Assembly (NCBI RefSeq): GCF_019916085.1
Contig: NZ_CP049834.1
Span: 1 to 64,000 of the forward strand
Direction of reading: 5' to 3'
Length of the DNA: 64,000 bases
From: Aquirufa lenticrescens
GTDB taxonomy: Bacteria > Bacteroidota > Bacteroidia > Cytophagales > Spirosomataceae
Shown: positions 51,871 through 60,884 of the stretch, one piece after another
Layout of the letters: each line of letters begins with the position of its first letter
How positions within the stretch are numbered: the first letter of the stretch is position 1
The notes under the pieces: model-generated
Seen by the model: only the letters and a program-made list of their open reading frames with translations
Databases searched by the model: none
Told to the model about the DNA's origin: nothing
Program-made: the position numbers and the translations under genes

Positions 51871-51878
51871 CAAATTTA
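51871..51878 (-). promoter_or_regulatory. Candidate -7 element of the CrtA-like gene
   Basis: CAAATTTA is TAAATTTG on the minus strand and ends 5 bases before the start codon at 51865, implying a leaderless or near-leaderless mRNA. No -33 element at proper spacing. Confidence 0.35.
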
Positions 51879-51922
51879 GCTGTTTATTTGAACAATTAAA
51901 GTGCTAATAGGGTTTAAAAGAC

Positions 51923-53032
51923 ATGAATAAAAAGGGTTTTTATTTCAAGGAGTTTGAGGAGAAGAGCATCTCCCCTTTTGATAAGCTTTTCGGGATTTTC
52001 AAGGAATTAATCACACATACGTCGGGAGATTTTGATGAGGCAATCGAATGGTTGCGCGAATTAGACAAAGAATATGAGCTGACAGATGAGAATTATACGA
52101 TTGAAGATTTCATTGAAGATTTAAAGGCCAAAGGCTATATCCGCGAGGAGATTGATGAGAATGGGGGTTCTGGGATGGGAATTACGGCCAAAACAGAGCG
52201 AGCGATTCGCCAGACAGCACTAGAGAATATCTTCGGAAACTTAAATAAAAGTGGTGCTGGGAATCACAAAACTAAGGCATCAGGCCAGGGAGATGAAATG
52301 ACAGGGGAATTTAGATCCTATCATTTTGGCGATAGTCTAGAGAAAATCTCCCTTACGGAGAGTCTGAAAAACGCCCAAATCAATCACGGAATAGGCGAAT
52401 TCGAGTTAACGGAGGAGGATTTAGTCGTGGAAGACACGCAATTCAAATCTCAGATGAGCACGGTTTTGATGATTGATATCAGCCATTCCATGATTCTGTA
52501 TGGTGAGGATCGGATTACGCCTGCGAAGAAGGTAGCGATGGCTTTGGCAGAACTCATAACCACCCGTTACCCCAAAGATACCATCGACATTCTGGTCTTC
52601 GGAAACGATGCCTGGAGCATTTCCATCAAGGATATTCCCTATTTAAAAGTGGGGCCTTATCATACGAATACGGTGGCTGGACTGCAATTAGCGATGGATA
52701 TTCTGCGCCGAAAAAGGAATACCAACAAACAGATATTTATGATTACCGACGGAAAGCCGAGCTGTGTTCGGGAAAAAGACGGGACTTATTATATGAATAG
52801 TAATGGACTTGACCCTTATGTGACCGAAAAATGTTACACTCAGGCGGCGCAGGCACGTAAATTACATATTCCCATTACCACCTTTATGATTGCGAGGGAT
52901 TCCTACCTACAGCAATTTGTGGACAAATTCACCGAAGCAAATCAAGGAAAAGCCTTTTACACGGGCTTAAAGGGCTTAGGGGAAATGATTTTCCAAGATT
53001 ACGAAACGAATAGAAAGAAAAGACTCAAATAA
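51923..53032 (+). CDS. VWA-domain protein partnered with a MoxR-like ATPase
   Basis: A 369-residue cytoplasmic protein. The N-terminal half (1-175) is charged and helical with a glycine-rich stretch near 80-90; the C-terminal half is a von Willebrand factor A domain with an intact MIDAS: DISHS (185-189), Thr in HTNTVAG and Asp in FMITDGKPS. The next gene, 1 base away, encodes an AAA ATPase, the usual VWA/MoxR pairing in which the ATPase and VWA act as a metal-chelatase-like remodelling complex. The substrate is unknown. Confidence 0.88.
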   Translation: MNKKGFYFKEFEEKSISPFDKLFGIFKELITHTSGDFDEAIEWLRELDKEYELTDENYTIEDFIEDLKAKGYIREEIDENGGSGMGITAKTERAIRQTALENIFGNLNKSGAGNHKTKASGQGDEMTGEFRSYHFGDSLEKISLTESLKNAQINHGIGEFELTEEDLVVEDTQFKSQMSTVLMIDISHSMILYGEDRITPAKKVAMALAELITTRYPKDTIDILVFGNDAWSISIKDIPYLKVGPYHTNTVAGLQLAMDILRRKRNTNKQIFMITDGKPSCVREKDGTYYMNSNGLDPYVTEKCYTQAAQARKLHIPITTFMIARDSYLQQFVDKFTEANQGKAFYTGLKGLGEMIFQDYETNRKKRLK

Positions 53033-53033
53033 G

Positions 53034-54464
53034 ATGATCAACAATTTAGGCGAATTAAAGGCCTCAGGCTACATAAGCAAATCGATTAAAGACGAATTAA
53101 GAGACAACTTGATTAAACACATGGAGGCTGGAACGACCGTTTTCGAGGGCGTTCATGGTTTTGAAAACTCCGTTATACCAGAATTAGAGCGAGCGATTTT
53201 GTCTCGCCATAATATCAACTTATTGGGTTTACGCGGTCAGGCGAAAACACGTTTAGCTCGTTTAATGGTTAATCTGTTAGACGAATACATCCCCTACGTG
53301 GCTGGTTCGGAGATTAATGATGATCCGTTAGCGCCTATTTCCAGATTTGCGATTGATTTAATTGCATCACAAGGAGATGCGACACCGATTGCGTGGTTGC
53401 ACCGTTCTGATCGTTTTGCAGAGAAATTAGCTACACCAGATGTGTCAGTGGCCGATTTAATTGGTGATGTGGATCCGATCAAAGCGGCTAATTTGAAATT
53501 ATCGTATGCAGATGACCGTGTGATTCACTTTGGCATGATTCCTAGAGCTAATCGCTGCATCTTTGTCATCAACGAGATACCTGACTTGCAAGCGCGTATC
53601 CAGGTAGCCTTATTCAACATTTTACAAGAGGGCGATATCCAAATCCGCGGTTTCAAATTACGTTTACCGCTTGATCTTCAATTCATCTTCACGGCAAACC
53701 CGGAGGATTATACAAATAGAGGAAGTATTGTGACGCCATTGAAGGACCGTATTGGTTCTCAAATTTTGACCCATTATCCTGAAACCATTGCGATTGCGCG
53801 CAAGATTTCGTCTCAAGAAGCTCATATTAATGCCACTCAATCGGATCGAGTTTATGTCCCAAATTTAGCCTACGATTTATTAGAGCAAATTATTTTCGAG
53901 GCGAGAGAGAGTGAATACATTGATTCCAAAAGTGGTGTCAGCGCTCGTATGAGTATTTCGATGCTCGAGAGTTTAGTGAGCACGGCGGAAAGACGTGCCC
54001 TACTAAATCGCGAGAAATCAACAACAGTACGTTTGGCAGACTTCATGGGAATCATCCCAGCCATCACAGGAAAAGTAGAATTAGTGTATGAGGGCGAACA
54101 AGAAGGTGCGGCATTCGTAGCCGAACAATTGATCGGTTCAGCCATCAAATCATTCTTTCCCGGTTTATTCCCTAAAATCGAAAAGCTATCTAAGAAAATT
54201 GAAGAGAGTCCTTATGCAACCTTAATGGAAGCGGTCTATGCTGAAGGTGGCGTTGTATTGTATGATGAATGTAACGCGGCAGATTATGCTTCGACGTTGA
54301 ATGAAATTAAGCCTTTAGAGGACTTGATCGTTCGATATCAACCCGATGTTGAGGCAGCGGATAGGTTGTTCTTGAAGGAATTTGTGCTGTGGGCGCTGGC
54401 GGAGTATCAGAAATTGGGGAAAGAAAGGTTGACTAACGGTTTTCAGTTTCGTGACTTGTTTTAG
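53034..54464 (+). CDS. MoxR/ChlI-like AAA+ ATPase
   Basis: A 476-residue AAA+ ATPase of the magnesium-chelatase/MoxR group. Walker A is GLRGQAKT (65-72), with Ala before Lys as in MoxR proteins; Walker B is IFVINEIPDL (176-185) with Asn in place of the first Asp, which I believe is the norm for this subfamily; sensor 1 is FIFTANPEDYTNRG followed by PLKDRIGSQI (arginine finger region). The C-terminal 150 residues are a helical lid. It pairs with the upstream VWA gene. Annotation pipelines sometimes call it a sigma-54 interacting factor, which the sequence does not support. Confidence 0.88.
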   Translation: MINNLGELKASGYISKSIKDELRDNLIKHMEAGTTVFEGVHGFENSVIPELERAILSRHNINLLGLRGQAKTRLARLMVNLLDEYIPYVAGSEINDDPLAPISRFAIDLIASQGDATPIAWLHRSDRFAEKLATPDVSVADLIGDVDPIKAANLKLSYADDRVIHFGMIPRANRCIFVINEIPDLQARIQVALFNILQEGDIQIRGFKLRLPLDLQFIFTANPEDYTNRGSIVTPLKDRIGSQILTHYPETIAIARKISSQEAHINATQSDRVYVPNLAYDLLEQIIFEARESEYIDSKSGVSARMSISMLESLVSTAERRALLNREKSTTVRLADFMGIIPAITGKVELVYEGEQEGAAFVAEQLIGSAIKSFFPGLFPKIEKLSKKIEESPYATLMEAVYAEGGVVLYDECNAADYASTLNEIKPLEDLIVRYQPDVEAADRLFLKEFVLWALAEYQKLGKERLTNGFQFRDLF

Positions 54465-54536
54465 AACTATTTTGGTGTCCCATTAGAAAATGGTCTTTGC
54501 CATATTTTCTTAAATGGGACACCAAAATAGCTCTAA
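54461..54536. repeat. Long palindrome after the AAA gene
   Basis: Arms 54461-54484 and 54513-54536 pair over 24 bases with one mismatch (core CTATTTTGGTGTCCCATT against AATGGGACACCAAAATAG is perfect over 18). The 28-base centre also partly pairs (AGAAAATGG with CCATATTTTCT). It begins inside the AAA stop region. No T-run follows, so it is not a standard terminator. Confidence 0.75.
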
Positions 54537-54641
54537 TCTAAAACAAACCAACGAACTAAATCTCTACTCTCCTATCTCTATTCTAAATAGAATCACCGCA
54601 GGCGAAACCATCTCTACTTTATACAATCTTATCTCTCCTCT
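54537..54641. other. Intergenic pyrimidine-rich stretch
   Basis: About 105 bases of TCTCTA/TCTATT-rich sequence with motif copies shared with 51.1 kb (AACCATCTCTACT at 54606-54618). I see no coding region, promoter consensus or RNA gene here; a 72-codon frame starting at 54514 lacks protein character. Confidence 0.5.
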
Positions 54642-54660
54642 AAATAGCCTTCGGCTATTT
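54642..54660 (-). repeat. Hairpin over the mnmE stop codon
   Basis: AAATAGCC-TTC-GGCTATTT, a perfect 8-bp stem, includes the mnmE stop (54655-54657). The minus-strand sequence past it lacks a T-run, so termination activity is uncertain. Confidence 0.5.
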
Positions 54661-56016
54661 ACCTATACAAAACTTACCAAAGATATTCTTCAACAGATCG
54701 TCATTCGATATCTGCCCAGTAATCTCCCCTAAGTGATGAAGAGCATAGCGAAGGTCTTGTGCGATAAGATCGCCTGTTAGGCCGGTTTGCAAAGCATTAA
54801 GAACACCTTCTAAGGTTTCTTGCGTTTGTAATAATTGCTGGTAATGACGAAGATTGGTCACTAACGTTCCATTCGTGCTCACTTGATCTAAACCGACTAC
54901 GTTTAACAAGGCGGTTTCGAGGTCATTGAGTCCTGAACGGTTTTTGGCAGAAATAGCAATCAAATCCGGAATGGCAGATACAAATGCAGAAAGGTCAGCG
55001 ATTTGATCCACTTTGTTCAACAATTTAATCACGGGAATCTCTAGTGAACCAAGTGCTTCCACGCCAGCCGCGAGTCCAGAAGGCGTTTCAGAGGTAGCAT
55101 CAGCCATATAAATGACTACCTGTGCTTTCTTCACCCAGGCTTGTGTTCTCTCCACTCCTAGCGCTTCAATGACGTCTGATGTTTCACGCAAACCTGCCGT
55201 ATCCACTAAACGGAATTTGATTCCACCTAAAGTCCACTCATCCTCGAGGGAATCACGTGTAGTTCCTGCGATATCAGAAACAATGGCACGATCCTCGTTC
55301 AATAAGGCATTTAATAATGTCGATTTACCTGCATTGGGTTTCCCCACAATCACCGTTGCAACTCCGTTCTTCACCGCATTTCCGGCTCTAAAGCTGGAAA
55401 CCAACGGTCGTATATTCGTCAACAATTGATTCACTAAAGCTTCTAAATCTTTGCGATCCGCGAATTCCACGTCCTCTTCACCGAAGTCTAATTCAAGCTC
55501 GATTAGGGAAGCAAAATGGATTAATTCCTCGCGCAATGCGGCTAATTCTTTTGAAAAACCGCCTCTCAATTGATGCAAAGCGGCGTTTTGGGCAGCGGCA
55601 GAATCGGCAGCAATTACGTCTGCTACCGCTTCGGCTTGGGCTAGGTCGAAGGCTCCATTTAGGAAAGCGCGCTGGGTAAATTCGCCGGGGCGAGCGAAGC
55701 GAGCCCCCTGTTCTACGAACAATTGCAAGATACTCTCTTGGATGAACGGGGAACCATGGCAGGAAATTTCGACCACATTTTCCTTTGTATAGGAACGCGG
55801 AGCAATGTATAAACTGGCGACCACTTCGTCGTAGACACGACCAGCAGACTCTATACGACCATAATGGATCGTATGAGTGGGTTGGGTGGAAAGATCTTTG
55901 GGCTTAAAAACGGCATTCACGATCTCAATTGCTTGATCTCCTGAAAGACGAATTACGCCGATCGCTCCTACCCCTGCAGGCGTCGCTAAGGCAACAATGG
56001 TATCCGTAAAGTTCAT
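54655..56016 (-). CDS. mnmE: tRNA modification GTPase MnmE
   Basis: With MnmG it makes 5-carboxymethylaminomethyluridine at tRNA wobble position 34. 453 residues: N-terminal folate-binding domain (DTIVALATPAGVGAIGVIRLSGD, 4-26), helical domain, inserted G domain with GKPNAGKSTL (P-loop, about 226-235), DIAGTTRDS (G2), DTAGLRET (G3) and NKVD (G4), and the C-terminal FCIGK, the conserved Cys-x-x-Gly-Lys ending. Full length. Confidence 0.97.
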   Translation of the reverse strand: MNFTDTIVALATPAGVGAIGVIRLSGDQAIEIVNAVFKPKDLSTQPTHTIHYGRIESAGRVYDEVVASLYIAPRSYTKENVVEISCHGSPFIQESILQLFVEQGARFARPGEFTQRAFLNGAFDLAQAEAVADVIAADSAAAQNAALHQLRGGFSKELAALREELIHFASLIELELDFGEEDVEFADRKDLEALVNQLLTNIRPLVSSFRAGNAVKNGVATVIVGKPNAGKSTLLNALLNEDRAIVSDIAGTTRDSLEDEWTLGGIKFRLVDTAGLRETSDVIEALGVERTQAWVKKAQVVIYMADATSETPSGLAAGVEALGSLEIPVIKLLNKVDQIADLSAFVSAIPDLIAISAKNRSGLNDLETALLNVVGLDQVSTNGTLVTNLRHYQQLLQTQETLEGVLNALQTGLTGDLIAQDLRYALHHLGEITGQISNDDLLKNIFGKFCIGK

Positions 56017-56019
56017 CGA

Positions 56020-56304
56020 TTACAATAAATTCGTCAATTTCATCGCGACAGACATATCGCCAGAGATTTTTACTTTTCCGGTCATTACGGCCATCATAGA
56101 ATTTAATTCGCCGTTTAAGATCGAAGTGAATGTTTCCTCTGTTGTAGAGATGGTGCAATCTGAATCCAAATTTTCATTGGATACAGCTCCATCCGAACCT
56201 ACGACGATGATTCCGCCTGGGAAAGCGAATTTGAATGAAACACCTTGGCCGCCTTTTTGAGCAGCTAAGGCAATAATACGTTCGTTGATTTCTTGAAATG
56301 TCAT
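56020..56304 (-). CDS. SCP2 sterol-binding domain protein
   Basis: A 94-residue single-domain SCP2-type protein: short N-terminal helix, then strands with FKFAFPGGIIVVGSDGAVS, CTISTTEETFTSILNGELN and MMAVMTGKVKISGDMSVAMKLTNLL, the family hallmark. Such domains bind hydrophobic ligands such as fatty acyl chains. It lies 3 bases before mnmE and has its own candidate -7 element. The ligand is not evident. Confidence 0.88.
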   Translation of the reverse strand: MTFQEINERIIALAAQKGGQGVSFKFAFPGGIIVVGSDGAVSNENLDSDCTISTTEETFTSILNGELNSMMAVMTGKVKISGDMSVAMKLTNLL

Positions 56305-56323
56305 TTTATATCAATTTATGGGT

Positions 56324-56331
56324 CAAAATTA
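56324..56331 (-). promoter_or_regulatory. Candidate -7 element for SCP2/mnmE
   Basis: CAAAATTA is TAATTTTG on the minus strand, 19 bases before the SCP2 start codon. Confidence 0.4.
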
Positions 56332-56347
56332 CGTCATTTTACTGAAA

Positions 56348-59170
56348 CTACACGTTTCGATGGCAAATAGCGGTAAAATCACAAAAGGTGCATTGGTCTA
56401 AATTCACCGTTTTCTCAAAGGCCTGATCCGCAGAAACTAGTGATTCAACCCAATACTGTACTAGCTTCTCTGATTCTTGAATAAAATCAGCGAATGACTC
56501 CCCCTCCGTAAATTCGAGTGGCGAAGACAAAACCTTTTCATCAAAATTTCGGAAGGAAATAATACCGGGCTGAATGCTGATACGATCCGCTTCCAAACCT
56601 TGAAGGAATTCTTTTCTCTCCGCTGGTGCTTTTTGCAACTCTTTCGTCACTAAAAACTTGTACATCCACAACTGAAAAAGTTTGGCTTTCAGTTCCTCTT
56701 CTCTCAGTGTTTCGGCTAAACTTTCTCCGGCGTCCACGTCTTTCTTTATTACTTTTCCTGTCTTATAATCGACAATACGCAAGACTGAACCACCTTTCAA
56801 ATCTAATCGATCGATCCGACCTTTCATTTTCACAGGCCACATTTCAGCGCCTACTGGAACAGAAACCACCGTATTCACTTCTTCCTCTACCGCAAGCAAT
56901 TGTATTCGTTCCTCATACCAAGCAGCGGATTGATCGAAATAAGTTCCCAGCAAGGTTTTGGCCACTTCCTGCAACACATAATTAAAGCCTTTCTCTACTT
57001 CAAAGTTTCCCTCGCGTTCCTTAATCTCTTCCATTGCCTTTGCTAACAAAGGTTCAATTAAGGCCTTCTTTTGTGCCACATTAAGACCATCCTCATAACC
57101 ACCTGAAGCGATCATTTGTTTATCGAGTAACTCCAGCACCTTGTGTACCCAAGTCCCAAATACATCCGCCCCCATTTCGTCATCGCGTTGTTTTTCTTGT
57201 TGCAGATTGACAATTTGGGAGAAATAATACTTTAGCGAACAACTCGCAAACATCGCAACAGATGAGGGAGATAGACCTCGTCTAGCCAATACGTCTTTTA
57301 TTTCAGCAATTAGCTCCGGCGTTTTCTCAATGCTCAAGGCTATTTCTGGATTTTTCTCGTCATTCGAACTGAATTTGACTATTGGTTCACGCAGGATTAA
57401 ATGTGGATTCTTTTTGGCCCAATCATAGCGAATCTGGCGAATAAAACGACTAACTTCTGCTGAGGACGAATCATTCTGCACATAGACCAGCATTACCTCC
57501 TTAGGCCGCTGCAATAAACGATAGAAGTGATAACTCGTCACGGCATCCGCTTGGGTAAATGTGGGCAGCGAGAAGGCCGCCATATTCGCAATATCGACGG
57601 GTATCAAACTTTCACGCTTCCGCGTTCCCGGTAAACTGCCTTCATTCAGCGATAAAACAATCACCCGATCAAAGTCCAGAGTTCGCGTTTCTAACAGCCC
57701 CATGACGTGCAAGGTTCGATTCTCCGCCCCTTCAAAGGTCATTTTTTGCTGTTGCACAAGCTGCTTACAAAGCGCCTGGCCACTTTTAACGGTAATAAAG
57801 GGATTCGCCTGAGCGATCTCTTCTAACTTATCTAATACCGTCAAGGCCTGCAAAATGGCCTGCGATTCCGCATCCCAATCTTCCTTATCTGTTTTGTATA
57901 AAATATTGGTCAGCAGTCGAATAAGCGACTTTAAACAGTCCTGAAAACTCGAATTAGTGGGTATAAAAAGGCTTCCACCTGCAGGAACATCGGACAAATA
58001 CAAATCAGTCTCTTTCCATTTTGGTAACGAAATAGAGGACATCAGCGGATGCTCTTTCAATGCTTTCAGCTGCGAAACAGGGTATTTTTCCAAAGGCACC
58101 AAGGCCCACCACATCTCGATTAGTGAAAACACTTGAGCCTTCTTTAACGAATAGCCCATCGTGATATTCAGGCGGTCTTTAAACTCTCCTAAATAGGGTA
58201 ATAAAGAATCCAACAGACTCTCATCCCCTAACACGAGGGCTACTTGTTCCAAATCCCCGTGTTCGGTTTGCCATGCACGAATTTGCTCCAAAGCCACAAA
58301 AATCTGAGCCGAAGGATTCGCTAAACCCACTGTCTCGACCTCTTTTGGCTTTTCTAACAAATCCCGCCCCATCCAATGAAATGGACCACGAGATAAATAG
58401 GCAGAATCACCTGGGTCTGAATAGTGTTTTAGCCAGTTACCTGCCCTGTGATGCTTGCTTTTGGCATAATATTCATCCGCATCCCAAAGCGTCTGTGCCA
58501 CATTCTCCCGCAATAGCAAACGAATGATGGTCTCCTCCGATTTAGAGAGCGCATTAAAACCGACAAAATAGATCTGCTTAAATCCGAGCGATTTACCCGA
58601 CTCTAACAGCTCGACTAGTTTGCGATAAGCAAGCCCACGATAGGTAGTTCCCTTCGATTCTAATCTGCTTTTCAGGCGAATATAGACCTCTAAAAGCGAA
58701 TCATATAACTTGAAATAAGCCTGCGTATTAGCGGTAATCCACTCATCTGCATGTTCTTGACCATATTCTTGGCCCCACCGTTCTATCGATTTAGCTTCGG
58801 AAAGAAAGGAAAACAAGGCCGAAGGATCCACTAAATACAGATCCAACGTATCGAAATCCTTCAACATCATCTGTCCCCACGTGACAAAACGATCAAAATC
58901 AACTTTCGAATCGACCTCCTTAAAACAGGCATAGGCCTCCATCAATAAGTCAATCGGATCCTCTAAAACCGAATCCGTCATCTGAAGCGCAAATTCCTCA
59001 ATCGTAAAGAATGAGGGAGACAAAAACGGTCGATCACCCCTGATCGCTAATTCCTTTTTTAAGTAAAGGATGCCCCGTTGCGAGGGCATTACGACGGCAA
59101 TATCTTTTAGCTCTTCCATACCGTGTGCGTGGAAGAGGTGATCAGCCGTTTTACCTAAAAATGTCTGCAT
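56348..59170 (-). CDS. PD-(D/E)XK nuclease family protein (AddB-like)
   Basis: A 940-residue recombination-repair protein with an inactivated UvrD-like helicase body and a C-terminal nuclease domain. I chose the ATG at 59170, which gives MQTFLGKTADHLF…IAVVMPSQRGILYLKKELA; a frame from 59323 runs back into the GMC gene. The nuclease motifs GRIDRLDLKGGS and RIVDYKTGKV lie near 790-815; Cys in ASCSLKYYF (about 640) and the CTFCDFTAICHR cluster at the C-terminus form a likely Fe-S staple as in AddB. The stop of the upstream GMC gene overlaps its start by one base. No AddA partner is nearby. Confidence 0.85.
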   Translation of the reverse strand: MQTFLGKTADHLFHAHGMEELKDIAVVMPSQRGILYLKKELAIRGDRPFLSPSFFTIEEFALQMTDSVLEDPIDLLMEAYACFKEVDSKVDFDRFVTWGQMMLKDFDTLDLYLVDPSALFSFLSEAKSIERWGQEYGQEHADEWITANTQAYFKLYDSLLEVYIRLKSRLESKGTTYRGLAYRKLVELLESGKSLGFKQIYFVGFNALSKSEETIIRLLLRENVAQTLWDADEYYAKSKHHRAGNWLKHYSDPGDSAYLSRGPFHWMGRDLLEKPKEVETVGLANPSAQIFVALEQIRAWQTEHGDLEQVALVLGDESLLDSLLPYLGEFKDRLNITMGYSLKKAQVFSLIEMWWALVPLEKYPVSQLKALKEHPLMSSISLPKWKETDLYLSDVPAGGSLFIPTNSSFQDCLKSLIRLLTNILYKTDKEDWDAESQAILQALTVLDKLEEIAQANPFITVKSGQALCKQLVQQQKMTFEGAENRTLHVMGLLETRTLDFDRVIVLSLNEGSLPGTRKRESLIPVDIANMAAFSLPTFTQADAVTSYHFYRLLQRPKEVMLVYVQNDSSSAEVSRFIRQIRYDWAKKNPHLILREPIVKFSSNDEKNPEIALSIEKTPELIAEIKDVLARRGLSPSSVAMFASCSLKYYFSQIVNLQQEKQRDDEMGADVFGTWVHKVLELLDKQMIASGGYEDGLNVAQKKALIEPLLAKAMEEIKEREGNFEVEKGFNYVLQEVAKTLLGTYFDQSAAWYEERIQLLAVEEEVNTVVSVPVGAEMWPVKMKGRIDRLDLKGGSVLRIVDYKTGKVIKKDVDAGESLAETLREEELKAKLFQLWMYKFLVTKELQKAPAERKEFLQGLEADRISIQPGIISFRNFDEKVLSSPLEFTEGESFADFIQESEKLVQYWVESLVSADQAFEKTVNLDQCTFCDFTAICHRNV

Positions 59171-60876
59171 TACAGGTTTCCTTTTTTCATTTCTTTCACC
59201 GCATAATCCACCGCACGGGCTGTGAAGGCCATGTAGGTTAATGATGGGTTTTGGGTAGAAGTGGAGGTCATACAAGCCCCGTCCGTCACAAACACGTTCT
59301 TGACGTGGTGCATTTGATTCCACTTGTTTAAAAGTGATGTCTTCGGATCTGATCCCATTCTCACTCCGCCCATTTCGTGGATATCTAATCCCGCTGGAGC
59401 GTGTGAATCGCGGGTTTTGATGTTCTTGAAGCCGGCCTTTTCGTACATTTCAGTGAATTGATCGATAAAATCTTTGACCATCAGATCATCATTGTTATCG
59501 TAACTCACGTCCATATGAAGCAATGGCATTCCCCAGGCATCTTTTTTAGTAGCGTCCAAAGTCACTTTATTACTCTCCTTCGGAATCGTTTCCCCCATCA
59601 TGTGAGATCCAGCATACCAGTTCGACCATTTTGGATTCAATAAGGAATTCTTCAAGCTTTCACCTACTGAACTTTGGTCTGCGTGCGTTCCTCTTCCACC
59701 ACTCATTCCCGCCGCATAACCGCGTAAGAAGTTCGTTTCTTGCTTGTATAAGTTTCTAAAACGAGGAATATACCCTGAATTAGGCCGTCCTCCAGCTGTT
59801 TTATAATCTAAATATCCTTCGTATTCTGCAGACAAGGAAGCACGGTAATTGTGGAAAGCTATGTGCGTTCCTAATAGACCGCTGTCGTTTCCTAAACCAT
59901 TCGGGAAGCGAGAGGACTTCGAATTCAATAAGATCAAATTCGTATTAATCGCAGCTGCTGTTACAAAAATCACCTTCGCATAATATTCCACCATCTCTTT
60001 CGTGTGTGCATCTACGACACGAACACCTACGGCTTTTTGTTTCTGTTCATCATAGATAATCGAATGAACTACAGAATCCGTTCTTAATGTCATATTACCC
60101 GTCTTCGCAGCCCAAGGCAACGTAGACGAATTAGCGCTGAAATAACCACCATATGGGCAACCTCTTTGGCATAAATTACGGCCTAAACACGTTCCGCGTC
60201 CCTGTTGAATGTGAATATCGCGAGGCTCTGTTAAGTGTGCGCATCGACCGATGATGACGTGGCGATCTGAATACAAACGTTTCATCTCTTTTTGGAAATG
60301 TTTTTCCACGCAAGTCAATTCCATCGGTGGTAAAAAGTCTCCATCTGGCAAGGAATCTAACCCATCCTTATTACCCGAAATACCCGCAAAATGCTCTACA
60401 TACGAATACCAAGGGTCAATTTCCTTATAGGTTATCGGCCAGGGCACCGCGAATCCATCGCGCGCAGGACCATCAAAATCTAATTGAGACCAACGTTGCG
60501 TTTGACGCGCCCACAGCAGTGATTTACCTCCAGTTTGGTATCCGCGGATCCAATCAAATGGCTTATCCTGAATGTAGGGATGTTCTGCATCCTTCACGAA
60601 AAAGTGCTTCGCGTCTTCTCTGAAAGCATAACATTTTGAAATGATGGGATTTTCATCAATCTCCTGCTTCGTTAATTGCCCTCTATGTTCCATTTCCCAC
60701 GGACTCAACAAAGTCGTTGGATAATCTTCATTATGGGTCACTTTACGTCCTCTTTCGAGCACCAAAGTCTTGATTCCTTTATCACAAAATTCCTTAGCAG
60801 CCCAGCCTCCAGCCATTCCGGAACCTATCACAATCGCACCATAGGTGCGTTTTTCTGCATTATTTAAAATATTCAT
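59170..60876 (-). CDS. GMC-family oxidoreductase
   Basis: FAD-dependent dehydrogenase of 568 residues. FAD-binding GSGMAGGWAAKEF (about 18-30) and VLERG, the GMC motif region NLCQRGCPYGGYFSANSSTLPWA (about 234-256), and the C-terminal HEMGGVRMGSDPKTSLLNKWNQMHHVKNVFVTDGACMTSTSTQNPSLTYMAF pattern with the active-site His/Asn. It is 8 bases from a gluconate 2-dehydrogenase subunit 3-like gene, matching sugar-oxidising GMC complexes (glucose or lactose 3-dehydrogenase type). No cytochrome c subunit is adjacent. The substrate is unknown. Confidence 0.9.
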   Translation of the reverse strand: MNILNNAEKRTYGAIVIGSGMAGGWAAKEFCDKGIKTLVLERGRKVTHNEDYPTTLLSPWEMEHRGQLTKQEIDENPIISKCYAFREDAKHFFVKDAEHPYIQDKPFDWIRGYQTGGKSLLWARQTQRWSQLDFDGPARDGFAVPWPITYKEIDPWYSYVEHFAGISGNKDGLDSLPDGDFLPPMELTCVEKHFQKEMKRLYSDRHVIIGRCAHLTEPRDIHIQQGRGTCLGRNLCQRGCPYGGYFSANSSTLPWAAKTGNMTLRTDSVVHSIIYDEQKQKAVGVRVVDAHTKEMVEYYAKVIFVTAAAINTNLILLNSKSSRFPNGLGNDSGLLGTHIAFHNYRASLSAEYEGYLDYKTAGGRPNSGYIPRFRNLYKQETNFLRGYAAGMSGGRGTHADQSSVGESLKNSLLNPKWSNWYAGSHMMGETIPKESNKVTLDATKKDAWGMPLLHMDVSYDNNDDLMVKDFIDQFTEMYEKAGFKNIKTRDSHAPAGLDIHEMGGVRMGSDPKTSLLNKWNQMHHVKNVFVTDGACMTSTSTQNPSLTYMAFTARAVDYAVKEMKKGNL

Positions 60877-60884
60877 CGCTCAGT

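Noticed and set aside
53034-54464. Sigma-54 activator assignment for the AAA protein
   Set aside because: The GAFTGA loop and HTH of sigma-54 activators are absent; MoxR/ChlI motifs are present.
51197-54536. A complete transposon around the CrtA/VWA/AAA segment
   Set aside because: No transposase or integrase gene and no matching terminal inverted repeats at both ends; only short shared motifs were found.
54514-54732. Possible 72-codon gene on the plus strand
   Set aside because: It starts inside the palindrome, runs through low-complexity pyrimidine-rich DNA and overlaps the end of mnmE; composition (Ser/Thr/Leu/Asn from TCT/CTA repeats) is not protein-like.
59171-59323. N-terminal 51-residue extension of the AddB-like protein
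   Set aside because: The extension reads out of frame through the GMC C-terminus; the TAATG overlap and the family start at MQTF favour 59170.
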